This document shows positions 30,448 to 39,319 of a DNA stretch of 64,000 bases, piece after piece. Position numbers and translations under genes: made by a program. Below the pieces are notes generated by a model. It worked only from the letters and a program-made list of their open reading frames with translations. It made no database searches and was not told the origin of the DNA. The stretch is from Xanthomonas hortorum (lineage in GTDB: Bacteria; Pseudomonadota; Gammaproteobacteria; Xanthomonadales; Xanthomonadaceae), in assembly GCF_024339125.1 (NCBI RefSeq), contig NZ_CP101417.1:4289001-4353000 (forward strand), written 5' to 3'. How positions within the stretch are numbered: the stretch's first letter is position 1; each line of letters opens with the position of its first letter.

Positions 30448-31482
30448 ATGACCGACAGCGTTCGCTTTCCTGCCGAGTGGGAACCTCAATCCGCCGTATT
30501 GATCGCGTGGCCGCATGCGGGCACCGATTGGGCCGAGCGTCTGGCCGAGGTGGAAGAGACCTATATCGCGCTGGTGACGGCGATTTCCCGTTTCGAGCCG
30601 GTGATCGTGTGCGTGGCCGATGACGACCTGCAGATCTACGCGGAAGCGCGGCTGCGCTCGGCACGGGTGGACATGGCGCGGGTGCGCTTCGTGGTTGCAG
30701 CCTACAACGACACCTGGCTGCGCGATTCGGGCCCGATCACGCTGCGCCAGGACGGCGGTTTCCGCCTGATGGATTTCCGCTTCACCGGCTGGGGCGGCAA
30801 GTTCGAGGCCAGCCTGGACGATCAGCTGGTCACCTCGCTGGATGCGGCGCAGGTATTCGTGCCCTCGCAGGTGCAGACGGTGGACTTCGCGCTGGAAGGC
30901 GGCGCGATCGAGACCGATGGTGCGGGCACCTTGCTGACCACCTGGAAGTGCCTGCACGAGCGGCATCCGCAGCGCACGCGCGATTCGCTGAGTGCCGATC
31001 TTGCCGCGTGGCTGGCGCAGGACCGCGTGCTGTGGCTGGATCACGGCTATCTGGAAGGCGACGACACCGACGCGCATATCGATACGCTGGCGCGCTTCGC
31101 CGGCCCGGATGCGATCGTCTACCAGGGCTGCGACGTGGCCAACGATTCGCATTACACCGAACTGCAGGCGATGGGCGCCGAACTGGCTGCGTTGCGCAAG
31201 GCCGATGGGCAGCCGTATCGGCTGTTCGTGTTGCCGTGGGCCGAGCCGATCCTGGATCAGGGCCGGCGTCTGGCCGCCTCGTACGCCAACTTCCTGATCG
31301 TCAACGGGGCGGTGCTGATGCCGGCTTACGGCGACAAGGCCGATGCGGGCGCGCAGGCGGTGCTGGCCGAGGCGTTTCCGCAGCACGTCATCGTGCCGGT
31401 GCCGTGCCGCCCATTGATCTGGCAGAACGGCAGCCTGCACTGTCTGACCATGCAGCTGCCCGCCGGTCTGCTGGCTGCCTGA
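30448..31482 (+). CDS. aguA: Agmatine deiminase
   Basis: A 344-residue deiminase of the guanidine-modifying superfamily. It converts agmatine to N-carbamoylputrescine and ammonia. The N-terminal PAEWEPQSAVLIAWPHAGTD, the substrate-binding DTWLRDSGPI, ALEGGAIETDG and the catalytic Cys in QNGSLHCLTMQLPAG at the C-terminus are visible. The next enzyme of the pathway (aguB) lies 80 bases downstream, supporting agmatine rather than peptidyl-arginine as substrate. Confidence 0.94.
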   Translation: MTDSVRFPAEWEPQSAVLIAWPHAGTDWAERLAEVEETYIALVTAISRFEPVIVCVADDDLQIYAEARLRSARVDMARVRFVVAAYNDTWLRDSGPITLRQDGGFRLMDFRFTGWGGKFEASLDDQLVTSLDAAQVFVPSQVQTVDFALEGGAIETDGAGTLLTTWKCLHERHPQRTRDSLSADLAAWLAQDRVLWLDHGYLEGDDTDAHIDTLARFAGPDAIVYQGCDVANDSHYTELQAMGAELAALRKADGQPYRLFVLPWAEPILDQGRRLAASYANFLIVNGAVLMPAYGDKADAGAQAVLAEAFPQHVIVPVPCRPLIWQNGSLHCLTMQLPAGLLAA

Positions 31483-31562
31483 GTCACTCCTGTTCCGGCC
31501 GGCAGGCCGGTGTTACACCATCGCGCGCTACCTTAGTGCGTCACTACGCTGGACGAATCGCC

Positions 31563-32447
31563 ATGACCCGTCATCTCCTTCCCGTCGCGCTGATCCAGGA
31601 GCGCAACCACGGCGACGCCGCGGCCAATCTGGCCATCATCGAATCGCGCGTGGCCGAAGCCGCCGCTCAGGGCGCCAAGCTGGTGCTGCTGCAGGAACTG
31701 CACAACGGTGCGTATTTCTGCCAGCACGAGTCGGTGGACGAATTCGACCTGGCCGAGCCGATCCCCGGCCCCAGCACCGAGCGGCTGGGCGCGCTGGCCA
31801 AGCAGCACGGCGTGGTGCTGGTGGCCTCGTTGTTCGAGCGCCGCGCGGCCGGGCTGTATCACAACACGGCGGTGGTGTTCGAAAAGGACGGCCGCCTGCT
31901 CGGCAAGTACCGCAAGATGCATATCCCCGACGACCCGGGTTTTTACGAGAAGTTCTACTTCACGCCGGGCGATCTGGGTTTCGCTCCGATCGATACTTCG
32001 GTGGGTCGTCTCGGCGTGTTGGTGTGCTGGGATCAGTGGTACCCCGAGGCTGCGCGCCTGATGGCGCTGGCCGGTGCAGAACTGTTGCTCTACCCCACCG
32101 CGATCGGCTGGGATCCGGACGATCAGCAACCCGAACAGGAGCGTCAGCGCGATGCATGGGTGCTCAGCCATCGCGGCCATGCAGTGGCCAACGGGGTGCC
32201 GGTGCTGTCGTGCAACCGCGTGGGGCATGAGCCTTCGCCGATGGGCGCCTCGGGCATCCAGTTCTGGGGCAACAGCCATGTGCTGGGGCCGCAGGGCGAG
32301 TTCATCGCCGAAGCCGGACAGGACCCGACGGTGCTGGTATGCGATGTCGATCTGCAGCGCAGCGAGCATGTGCGGCGCATCTGGCCGTTCCTGCGCGATC
32401 GCCGCATCGATGCGTATGGCGATCTGCTCAAGCGTTACATCGACTGA
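31563..32447 (+). CDS. aguB: N-carbamoylputrescine amidase
   Basis: A 294-residue nitrilase-superfamily enzyme releasing putrescine, CO2 and ammonia from N-carbamoylputrescine. The catalytic triad residues are visible: Glu in LLQELHNGAYF, Lys in GKYRKMHIPDDPGFYEKFYF and Cys in VLVCWDQWYPEAAR. The C-terminal DRRIDAYGDLLKRY is characteristic of the plant and bacterial enzymes. It follows aguA and is followed by an acetyltransferase gene 4 bases away. Confidence 0.95.
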   Translation: MTRHLLPVALIQERNHGDAAANLAIIESRVAEAAAQGAKLVLLQELHNGAYFCQHESVDEFDLAEPIPGPSTERLGALAKQHGVVLVASLFERRAAGLYHNTAVVFEKDGRLLGKYRKMHIPDDPGFYEKFYFTPGDLGFAPIDTSVGRLGVLVCWDQWYPEAARLMALAGAELLLYPTAIGWDPDDQQPEQERQRDAWVLSHRGHAVANGVPVLSCNRVGHEPSPMGASGIQFWGNSHVLGPQGEFIAEAGQDPTVLVCDVDLQRSEHVRRIWPFLRDRRIDAYGDLLKRYID

Positions 32448-32451
32448 CCGC

Positions 32452-32979
32452 ATGCCTGTCGAGGTACGCGAGGTCCGCGAGGCGGACATCCCGGCGATCA
32501 CCGCGATCTATGCGGAGCAGATCGCCGGGGTCAACAGCTACGAATACAGCGCGCCGTCGAGCGACGAGATGCGCACGCGGGTGCGCGCCACCGTGGATGC
32601 GGGATATCCGTATCTGGTCGCCGAACGCGATGCTGCGGTGGTCGGTTATGCCTATGCTGGCGCGTACCGCGCACGCTCGGGGTATCGCTGGACCGTGGAG
32701 AATTCGATCTACCTTGCCTGCAACATGCAAGGACGTGGCATCGGCAAGGCCTTGTTGGGCGAGCTGATCGCACGCTGTGAACAACGCGGCTATCGACAGA
32801 TGATTGCAGTGATCGGCGATGCCGAGAATCAGGCATCGCGACGGCTGCACGAACGTTTTGGTTTTCGCACGGTCGGAGTGTTCACCGGAATCGGCCGCAA
32901 GCATGGCCGCTGGCTGGACGGTTTGCAGATGCAACGCCCGCTCGGCCCCGGTGACACCGCCCCTCCTTCTGATGAATGA
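32452..32979 (+). CDS. GNAT family N-acetyltransferase (Pat/phosphinothricin-type)
   Basis: A 175-residue acetyltransferase. The acetyl-CoA loop is NMQGRGIGKALLGELI near residues 84-99, and VIGDAENQASRRLHERFGF is the usual C-terminal motif. The N-terminus VREVREADIPAITAIYAEQI and the VGYAYAGAYRARSGYRWTVE stretch are typical of the phosphinothricin/methionine-sulfone acetyltransferase subgroup. It starts 4 bases after aguB, so it is likely cotranscribed; a polyamine substrate is possible but unproven. Confidence 0.9.
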   Translation: MPVEVREVREADIPAITAIYAEQIAGVNSYEYSAPSSDEMRTRVRATVDAGYPYLVAERDAAVVGYAYAGAYRARSGYRWTVENSIYLACNMQGRGIGKALLGELIARCEQRGYRQMIAVIGDAENQASRRLHERFGFRTVGVFTGIGRKHGRWLDGLQMQRPLGPGDTAPPSDE

Positions 32980-34204
32980 CCCCATGACTGAGCAGACCAC
33001 CCACGTTCTGGACGATGCGCTGTCCGGCCAGCCGCACCGCATCGTCGAGCGCGACGGCGTGCGCTACACCTTGCTCGGCACTGCGCATGTCTCGCTGGCC
33101 AGCGTGGCTGCGGTGCAGCGGGCGATCGGCAGCGGGCGCTACGATGCGGTGGCGGTGGAATTGGATGCACAGCGCCTGCAGGCGCTCAGCGACCCGGACG
33201 CCCTCGCCCGCCTGGACCTGGTGCAGGTGATCCGCAAGGGCCGCGTGGCCTTGTTCGCTGCAAACCTTGCCTTGGCGGCTTATCAGCGCCGCCTGGCCAA
33301 GCAGCTCGGCATCGAGCCGGGTGCGGAATTGAAGGAGGCGGTCAATCTGGCGCGCGCACAAGGCTTGCCGGTGCATCTGATCGATCGCGAGGTCGGCCTG
33401 ACCTTCAAGCGCGCCTCCGGGCGGCTGGGATTCTTCGGCAAGATGAAGCTGGCCGGCGGTCTGCTGAGCGGCCTGTTCGCCGCCGATGAGGTGGGCGAAG
33501 AGGAAATCGAAAAGCTCAAGCAAGGCGACATGCTGGAAGCGAGCTTCGGCGATTTTGCCAGCGAAAGCCCGGAGCTGTACGAGACCGTGATTGCCGAGCG
33601 CGATCAGTACATGGCTGCGCGTCTGCGCGAGGAAGCCAACGCCGGTCAGCACGAGGTGCTGGCGGTGGTCGGCGCGGGACATCTGGCCGGGCTTGCACGT
33701 CATCTGGAACAGGACACCGATGCACCCGGCCCGCTGCGCGAGTCGCTGGAATACGTGCAGCAACGCAAGCGCGTTCCGTGGATCACGCTGGGCGTGCTGG
33801 CGGTCATCATCGTTGGCATCGGGATCGGTTTCTGGCGCGGCGGCCTGAGCATGGGAGCCGATTTGTTGTTGCAATGGGCGATGTACACCGGCGGTATGGC
33901 GGCGCTGGGCTGTCTGCTGGCCGGCAGTCATCCGTTGAGCATTTTGACCGCTGCGGTGGTCGCGCCGTTCAAGCCGTTCCGGTTGAGCGTACCGACCGGT
34001 GCGTTCGCAGCGTTGGTCGAGGTGCATATGCGCAAGCCGGCCTATGGCGATTTCCTGACGCTGCGCGACGATGCGCAGACCTTGCGCGGCTGGTACCGCA
34101 ATCGCGTCTCGCGTGTGGTGCTGACGTTCTTGCTGACCAACTTCGGCAGCATGGCCGGTGTGTGGCTGGCGGGTGTGCAGATCTTCAATCGTCTGCATGG
34201 TTGA
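32972..34204 (+). CDS. TraB/GumN family membrane protein
   Basis: A 410-residue protein with a soluble TraB domain. It contains YTLLGTAHVSLASV (GTxH), VAVELDAQRLQAL and VVGAGHLAGLARHL (GxGH), the motifs of the putative Tiki/TraB metal-dependent protease fold. Four or so C-terminal membrane helices follow (from VPWITLGVLAVIIVGIGIGF). The family occurs from bacteria to mitochondria. The ATG at 32972 overlaps the previous gene by 8 bases; a second ATG at 32984 is equally possible, since neither has a clear ribosome site. Confidence 0.87.
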   Translation: MNDPMTEQTTHVLDDALSGQPHRIVERDGVRYTLLGTAHVSLASVAAVQRAIGSGRYDAVAVELDAQRLQALSDPDALARLDLVQVIRKGRVALFAANLALAAYQRRLAKQLGIEPGAELKEAVNLARAQGLPVHLIDREVGLTFKRASGRLGFFGKMKLAGGLLSGLFAADEVGEEEIEKLKQGDMLEASFGDFASESPELYETVIAERDQYMAARLREEANAGQHEVLAVVGAGHLAGLARHLEQDTDAPGPLRESLEYVQQRKRVPWITLGVLAVIIVGIGIGFWRGGLSMGADLLLQWAMYTGGMAALGCLLAGSHPLSILTAAVVAPFKPFRLSVPTGAFAALVEVHMRKPAYGDFLTLRDDAQTLRGWYRNRVSRVVLTFLLTNFGSMAGVWLAGVQIFNRLHG

Positions 34205-34255
34205 TTGCGGCGGCGATGCGTTGCGCCGCAATCCGCGAAACATCCGTTGCCTTCC

Positions 34256-34322
34256 GTAGGAGCGCCCCTGGGCGCGATGGGGTTTTACCGGCAAAGCCCA
34301 TCGCGCCCAGGGGCGCTCCTAC
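34256..34322. repeat. GTAG-type REP palindrome, copy 1
   Basis: Perfect 26-bp inverted repeat starting GTAGGAGCGCCCCTGGGCGC with its complement at 34297-34322 and a 15-base loop. It lies between the convergent TraB and EEP genes, where it could act as a bidirectional transcription stop. A second copy with compensatory changes lies at 47719-47784. Confidence 0.85.
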
Positions 34323-34344
34323 GAGAGCTGGAGCACACGCCAGG

Positions 34345-35322
34345 TTACGGGGCGGCAGGTGCGCCTGGCGCTAGCTGCAAACGCACCCACACGCCGTAGT
34401 GGTCCGAGGCCCAGCGGCCTTCGGCGTACGGCGCGTCGAACAGGATGCGCGCTTCACGGGCCAGCAGGCGGTTTTGCTGGAAGAACACGTGGTCGATCCG
34501 CGCCGGCTTGTCGAATACGTGTAGGTTCAAGGTGCTGACCGTGGCGTCGCTGTTGCGATGCACGCTGCCGTAGCTGTCGCCATAGCCCTTGCGTAGCGCT
34601 TCCAGATCGAGGGCATCGGCGGCGGTGTTGAAATCGCCAGCAATCACGACTGGGGCTTGATCGCTGTTGGAGGCAATGAAGTCCAGCAGGTCGGCCACCT
34701 GGCGCGTGCGCGTGGCAGTGCCGCGCGCATCGGCGCGTTCGTTGAGATGGGTGACGTAGACGTTGACCGGCTGGCCGTCGACATCGACCTGCAAATGCGC
34801 GGCGACGCGGTAATCGTCCAAGGGCTGCAACAGGCGCTGATGCATGGCCAGCACTTTACGCCGGCTCAACAACGCATTGCCGTAGCGCTTGGGCGCGCCG
34901 ACCGGATCGACCGAGGCGAAGGTGTAGTCGTACCCGAGCTTGCGTGCCAGCCAGGCAGCCTGGTTTTCCACGCTGCTCCGCCGTTCGATCACTTCCTGCA
35001 GCGCGATCACATCCGGCGCCAGTTGCTTGAGCTGTTTGGCGATGTAGGCGCGACGTGCCGGCCAGTCTTCGCGGTCGTGATGCAGGTTGAGCGTGACCAG
35101 GGTCATTTCGCGCTGCACCGCGCCCGGAGACTGCGCTGCCCGGGATGCGCGTGCTATGTGATCGGTCTTGTCTACCTGTGCGGGTTGCGCAGCCTGCACG
35201 GCGTGGGTGGCCTGCGTGGCGTGTGCAGCAACAGAACACAGCAGCAGTGCAGCCAACACGACCGGCCATCCGGCACGTCGCCGCGCCGGCGCTGCCCGGG
35301 TAGGCCGACGTGCGTCCTTCAT
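34345..35322 (-). CDS. Secreted endonuclease/exonuclease/phosphatase-fold protein
   Basis: A 325-residue protein with a basic-hydrophobic N-terminus (ARRRAGWPVVLAALLLCSVA) consistent with export. A 45-residue Ala/Gln-rich linker follows, then the EEP metal-dependent phosphodiesterase domain. Active-site blocks are LVTLNLHHD, DVIALQEVIE, VIAGDFNTAAD and the terminal ASDHYGVWVRL. Members act on DNA, lipids or phosphodiester-linked head groups. The ATG overlaps the stop of the glycosidase-like gene by 4 bases, so it is the last gene of the GH144 operon. Its placement in a sugar operon is unusual. Confidence 0.88.
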   Translation of the reverse strand: MKDARRPTRAAPARRRAGWPVVLAALLLCSVAAHATQATHAVQAAQPAQVDKTDHIARASRAAQSPGAVQREMTLVTLNLHHDREDWPARRAYIAKQLKQLAPDVIALQEVIERRSSVENQAAWLARKLGYDYTFASVDPVGAPKRYGNALLSRRKVLAMHQRLLQPLDDYRVAAHLQVDVDGQPVNVYVTHLNERADARGTATRTRQVADLLDFIASNSDQAPVVIAGDFNTAADALDLEALRKGYGDSYGSVHRNSDATVSTLNLHVFDKPARIDHVFFQQNRLLAREARILFDAPYAEGRWASDHYGVWVRLQLAPGAPAAP

Positions 35323-38300
35323 TGCGTAGCGCGCTCGGCGCGCCGCACCGCGCTGGGCACATCGATCTGCACATTGGCCGGCAGTTGCTGGATGCGCAGT
35401 TCACCGTTCTGCCATTCGGCCGATTCGCCGTTGATGCTGGCCTTGCCCGGCGTGCCCTGGTACGGCCAAGGCAACACCACTCCACCCGGCGGCAAAATCA
35501 GGCCGGGCTGCAGTTGCAGCACCAGTTGCTTGTCGGTGCGTTGCAGGGTGTAGTTGAGGCGCCCGTACGGGGTGCGCAATTCGGCAATCCCGATGCCCTT
35601 GCCTTCGAACCAGCGCGTGGGCGTGCCGGCCGCAATCACCAGGCTGGCATCGGATTCGCGCCCGTAGGCAAACATGTCCAGCACCGAGCGCACGAAGTCC
35701 GAGGCGACCCAGGCATGCGGCAGATCGCCGACGAAGAACGGTGTGCGTGGCGTGCGCGAGACCACTTCGGCCCATTGATTCCACGGCTGCGGCGCGCGGT
35801 CCTTGAAGAAGAATGCGGTGGCGTCCCAGGCGCGGTCGCGCCAGCCCAGGCGCACGAACGCGGCCACGTTGCGCCATTCGTAGGGCGTGTAGTCCTTCCA
35901 TTCGCGCTTGCTGTCGCGGCGGTCGGAGAACTCCTTCCAGTAGCGCTCGAAGGTATTGGTCAGCAGGTCCTGCGGCAGTCGCTGCTGCTCGCCACCCGGT
36001 GCCAGCGCGATGGTGGTCGAGGTCGCATCGAAGTCGCCGAGCTCGGCCGAGCCAGGCAGGAAATCGAGATTGTGCTGGCGCACCGCCGCACCCAGCGAGG
36101 CGATCAGGTCGCCACTGAATTCGTCGCGTGCGGTGCTGAAGCGGGCGACCTCATCGGGCTTGTCGAGCGCGCCGGCCAGCATCACCGCATCCTTGTAGCC
36201 GCGCAGCGCCCAGAAGTTGTCCCAGTACGAATGCACCGGCTTGGCCGAATAGCCTTCGTGGCTGATCGACACCGGCATCATTCCGTAGAAGGCCGGATTG
36301 CGCATGAAGTTGTCTTCGGTGCGCTCGCTGGCGCGCAGCGTTTCCATATAGTCGTAGGCGCCGGTGACGTGCGGCCACATCTTTTCCAGGAACGCCTTGT
36401 CGCCGGTATAGCGGTAGTACTCGGCGATGTTGAAGATCAGCTCGCCATGGCTGTCGTTCTCCGGCACCGGGTCGCTGCCGCGGTCGTCCACGCAGCACGG
36501 CACCATGCCGTTGTCGAACTGATACGGCGCGAACCAGTCGACGTACTCGCGCACCACGTCTTCGCGGCCAAGCCGCAACAGGCCCTCGGAAATCATTGCG
36601 CCATCGCGGATCCAGCTACGCGAGTACGAACGCGTGCCCGGCTGCAGACGCGGGCCGATACGCGAGATCAACATATGCGCCAGCGCGGTGCGCAAGGTAT
36701 CGACCACCGGCTTGCCTTCGGCCGGCACGCTGATGCGTACGCGATCGAGCTTGCTGCGCCACTGCTGGGCAACCTGCTGTTGCGCCTTGTCGGCATCGAA
36801 GCCGGCCGGCAGTTGCGCGGTGCCGGTTTGCGGAATCACCAACGCCACTTCGCGCCGTTGGCCAGGCTCCAGCTTCCAGCGATACAACAACACACCCGAG
36901 GCCAGACCGGTCTCGTCCTTCACCTGGGTGATCGTCGGCGGTGTGGCAGCGGTGAGATGGCTGACGTCCATGCCGCTGTCGAAAGCGCTGGCAAAGCCGG
37001 CATCCGGACGCTGCGCGGCGAATACGCGCGGCTTGCCGTTGACGCTGACCTGCGCGCCGTCCACGGCCAGTTGCTCGATCCGGCTGACGCCGCCCAGGGT
37101 GTTGAGGAACTGCGCCGGCGGGTTGACCTGGAACGGACGCACCGCCAATGCTAGGGTGAAGTCGCGCGCTTCCTTGCCGGTGTTGTGCAGTTGGTAGCGT
37201 GCGACCAGCTGCGCCTGATCCGGTGTGCCCTGCACGAAGGCAGTCACTCGCAGATTCATCAGGTCGTGGTGCCAGTCGACGCTGGGAATCGGCAGGTAAT
37301 CGTCCTGCAGGCTCTGCTCGCTGCTGACGTCGGACCAATGCAGCAGCTTGCCGCCGGTGACCACGAACGGTTCGATACTGAAACCGCCCTTGCCCACTTC
37401 TACCGCGCCGTCTTCGCCGATCAGGCCCTGCTCGGTGCCGCCATCCAGGCCCAGGATGGTCCAGTACGGCTGCTCGCCGGAGAAACCGCGCGGATAGCTG
37501 CCGCGCGGCATCTGCGCGGCCAGCGACTTGATGAAGTCGTTCGGGGTCGCCGCAAACGCCAGCGGCTGCAGCTGCACTTCCTTGATGCCGTAGCGCCAGT
37601 TGGGGCCGTCCTTGAGATCGAAGCGCAGGTAGCGCGCCTCGGTGTCCGGCAGCGCCAGCCAGTCGGTGCCACCGGCACCGGCCGTGACGGTACGCAGGTC
37701 GCGCCAGCCGCGCCCGTCGCTGGACGCGCGCACCACGTATTGCGAGGCCTGCAGGCCCGGCACCCACTGCACCACCGCGCCGCCGAATTCGCGCACCTTG
37801 CCCAGATCCAGCGTCACGGTCTGTTGCTTGACCGCACCGCTGAGCCAGAAGGTCTCCGGCTTGCCGTCGGCCAGGCGTTGTTCCAGTGCGGGAGCGGTGT
37901 CGGTGATGGCCTCGGCCTTCAACGGCGAGGTGTCTTCCGGCGGCAGCGGTGTGAGGGTCAGCCGATCGAAGCACACCGAGCCCTTGCCACCGACCTTGTT
38001 GTAGACGGTGAATTCCACATCCGCGCTGCTGCGCAACTGTTTGTCCGCGCCAGGACCCCAGGCCTTCTCGATATTGCGCTTGCGGTAGGCGAAGGTGGTC
38101 CAGTTCTTCGGGAAATTGAAGCCTGGCCGGTTGACCCACCACACGTTGTCGCCGCTGGCATCGATCAGTTTGACCTGCAGATCGTTGGACGGCGATTCGC
38201 CGCGCAGCGCGAAGCCGATGCGGTAGTTGTCCGGATACTCGATCGGCAAGTTGCGACGGATGCCGACATAGCCGGACACGCCGTTGAAGTTGTAGTCCAG

Positions 38301-38486
38301 GCATAGCGCATGCCCGCCGGATGTAGTGGCCACCGGGCGCAGCGAGCCGCTGACCTGATTGGACACCACCAGGCGCCAGGCGCCGATGTCGTTGAAACCG
38401 TCGAGCACGCGCTCCTGCGCCTGCGCCGCGCCCGCAGACGTGACGACAGCGGCCATGGCAAACAGTCGCAGGAACACTCGCCTCAC
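35319..38486 (-). CDS. Secreted discoidin-domain, (alpha/alpha)6-type glycosidase-like protein
   Basis: A 1055-residue exported protein. The signal peptide is encoded from a GTG at 38486 (MRRVFLRLFAMAAVVTSAGA). Then come a jelly-roll domain (about 25-170), an F5/8 type C (discoidin) domain (about 195-310, with TVTLDLGKVREFGGAVVQW and ARYLRFDLKDGP), a beta-rich segment and a helical glycosidase-like region (about 560-950). The last contains SYSRSWIRDGAMISEGLLR, CVDDRGSDPVPENDSHGEL and HSYWDNFWALRGYKDA. The barrel looks like the glucoamylase/GH63/GH65-type toroid; no activity is assigned. GTG overlaps the permease stop (GTGA). Context suggests it trims or opens the same glucan that the GH144 enzyme cuts. 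Confidence 0.85.
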   Translation of the reverse strand: MRRVFLRLFAMAAVVTSAGAAQAQERVLDGFNDIGAWRLVVSNQVSGSLRPVATTSGGHALCLDYNFNGVSGYVGIRRNLPIEYPDNYRIGFALRGESPSNDLQVKLIDASGDNVWWVNRPGFNFPKNWTTFAYRKRNIEKAWGPGADKQLRSSADVEFTVYNKVGGKGSVCFDRLTLTPLPPEDTSPLKAEAITDTAPALEQRLADGKPETFWLSGAVKQQTVTLDLGKVREFGGAVVQWVPGLQASQYVVRASSDGRGWRDLRTVTAGAGGTDWLALPDTEARYLRFDLKDGPNWRYGIKEVQLQPLAFAATPNDFIKSLAAQMPRGSYPRGFSGEQPYWTILGLDGGTEQGLIGEDGAVEVGKGGFSIEPFVVTGGKLLHWSDVSSEQSLQDDYLPIPSVDWHHDLMNLRVTAFVQGTPDQAQLVARYQLHNTGKEARDFTLALAVRPFQVNPPAQFLNTLGGVSRIEQLAVDGAQVSVNGKPRVFAAQRPDAGFASAFDSGMDVSHLTAATPPTITQVKDETGLASGVLLYRWKLEPGQRREVALVIPQTGTAQLPAGFDADKAQQQVAQQWRSKLDRVRISVPAEGKPVVDTLRTALAHMLISRIGPRLQPGTRSYSRSWIRDGAMISEGLLRLGREDVVREYVDWFAPYQFDNGMVPCCVDDRGSDPVPENDSHGELIFNIAEYYRYTGDKAFLEKMWPHVTGAYDYMETLRASERTEDNFMRNPAFYGMMPVSISHEGYSAKPVHSYWDNFWALRGYKDAVMLAGALDKPDEVARFSTARDEFSGDLIASLGAAVRQHNLDFLPGSAELGDFDATSTTIALAPGGEQQRLPQDLLTNTFERYWKEFSDRRDSKREWKDYTPYEWRNVAAFVRLGWRDRAWDATAFFFKDRAPQPWNQWAEVVSRTPRTPFFVGDLPHAWVASDFVRSVLDMFAYGRESDASLVIAAGTPTRWFEGKGIGIAELRTPYGRLNYTLQRTDKQLVLQLQPGLILPPGGVVLPWPYQGTPGKASINGESAEWQNGELRIQQLPANVQIDVPSAVRRAERATQ

Positions 38487-39319
38487 CCCTTCACACTCCC
38501 CAGCAGAAGACCTTGGATGTAGTAACGCTGCAGCGCGACGAACAATAGCAGCACCGGAATCACCGTCACCACCGCGCCGGCCATCATCAGTTCCACGTCC
38601 ATGATGTGCTCGCGCGACAGTGCCGCCAGCGCCACCGGCAAGGTGTATTGCTCCTGGTCGGTCAGCACGATCAGCGGCCACATGAAGTCGTTCCACGAGC
38701 CCATGAAGGTGAAAATGGTCAAGGTGACCAGCACCGGCTTGAGCATCGGCAGCACGATCTGGAAGAAGATGCGCATCTCGCTGGCGCCATCGATGCGCGC
38801 GGCTTCGATCAGCTCATCGGGAATGCTGCGCGCGTACTGGCGCACCAGAAAGATGCCGAACACCGTCGCCAACGCCGGCACCACCACCCCGCCGATGTTG
38901 TTGACCAGATGCAGCTGCTTCATCAGCAGGAACAACGGCAGCATCGCCACCTGCGCCGGGATCACCAGCGCGGCCATCAGGATCTTGAAGATGCGCTCGC
39001 GGCCGACGAACTGCAGCTTGGCGAACGCATAACCGGCCATGGTGTTGATCAGCAACGAGCCGAGCGTGATCAGCCCGGACACCATCAGGCTGTTGGCGAA
39101 GTTGCGCGCCATGCCGGTGCGCGCGAACAGCTCGTGGTAGTTGGCCAGGGTGAACGCCGAAGGCAGCATCGGCGGCGGGAAGCGGCTGGCCTCGCCGGTG
39201 GGCATGAACGACACCGACAACATCCACAGCAACGGCGCCAGGCTGACCAGCGCCAACACGAGCAAACCGCCGTTGATCAGCACGGCATTCCAGTGCGATT
39301 GGCCGACATCACGACTCAT
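38483..39319 (-). CDS. Carbohydrate ABC transporter permease (MalG-like)
   Basis: A 278-residue inner-membrane protein with six helices. It carries the permease EAA loop ELIEAARIDGASEMRIFFQI near residues 180-199. The C-terminus YYIQGLLLGSVKG is the family ending. With the MalF-like permease it forms the channel for an oligosaccharide. The start is ATG at 39319, overlapping the upstream permease stop by 4 bases. Confidence 0.95.
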   Translation of the reverse strand: MSRDVGQSHWNAVLINGGLLVLALVSLAPLLWMLSVSFMPTGEASRFPPPMLPSAFTLANYHELFARTGMARNFANSLMVSGLITLGSLLINTMAGYAFAKLQFVGRERIFKILMAALVIPAQVAMLPLFLLMKQLHLVNNIGGVVVPALATVFGIFLVRQYARSIPDELIEAARIDGASEMRIFFQIVLPMLKPVLVTLTIFTFMGSWNDFMWPLIVLTDQEQYTLPVALAALSREHIMDVELMMAGAVVTVIPVLLLFVALQRYYIQGLLLGSVKG

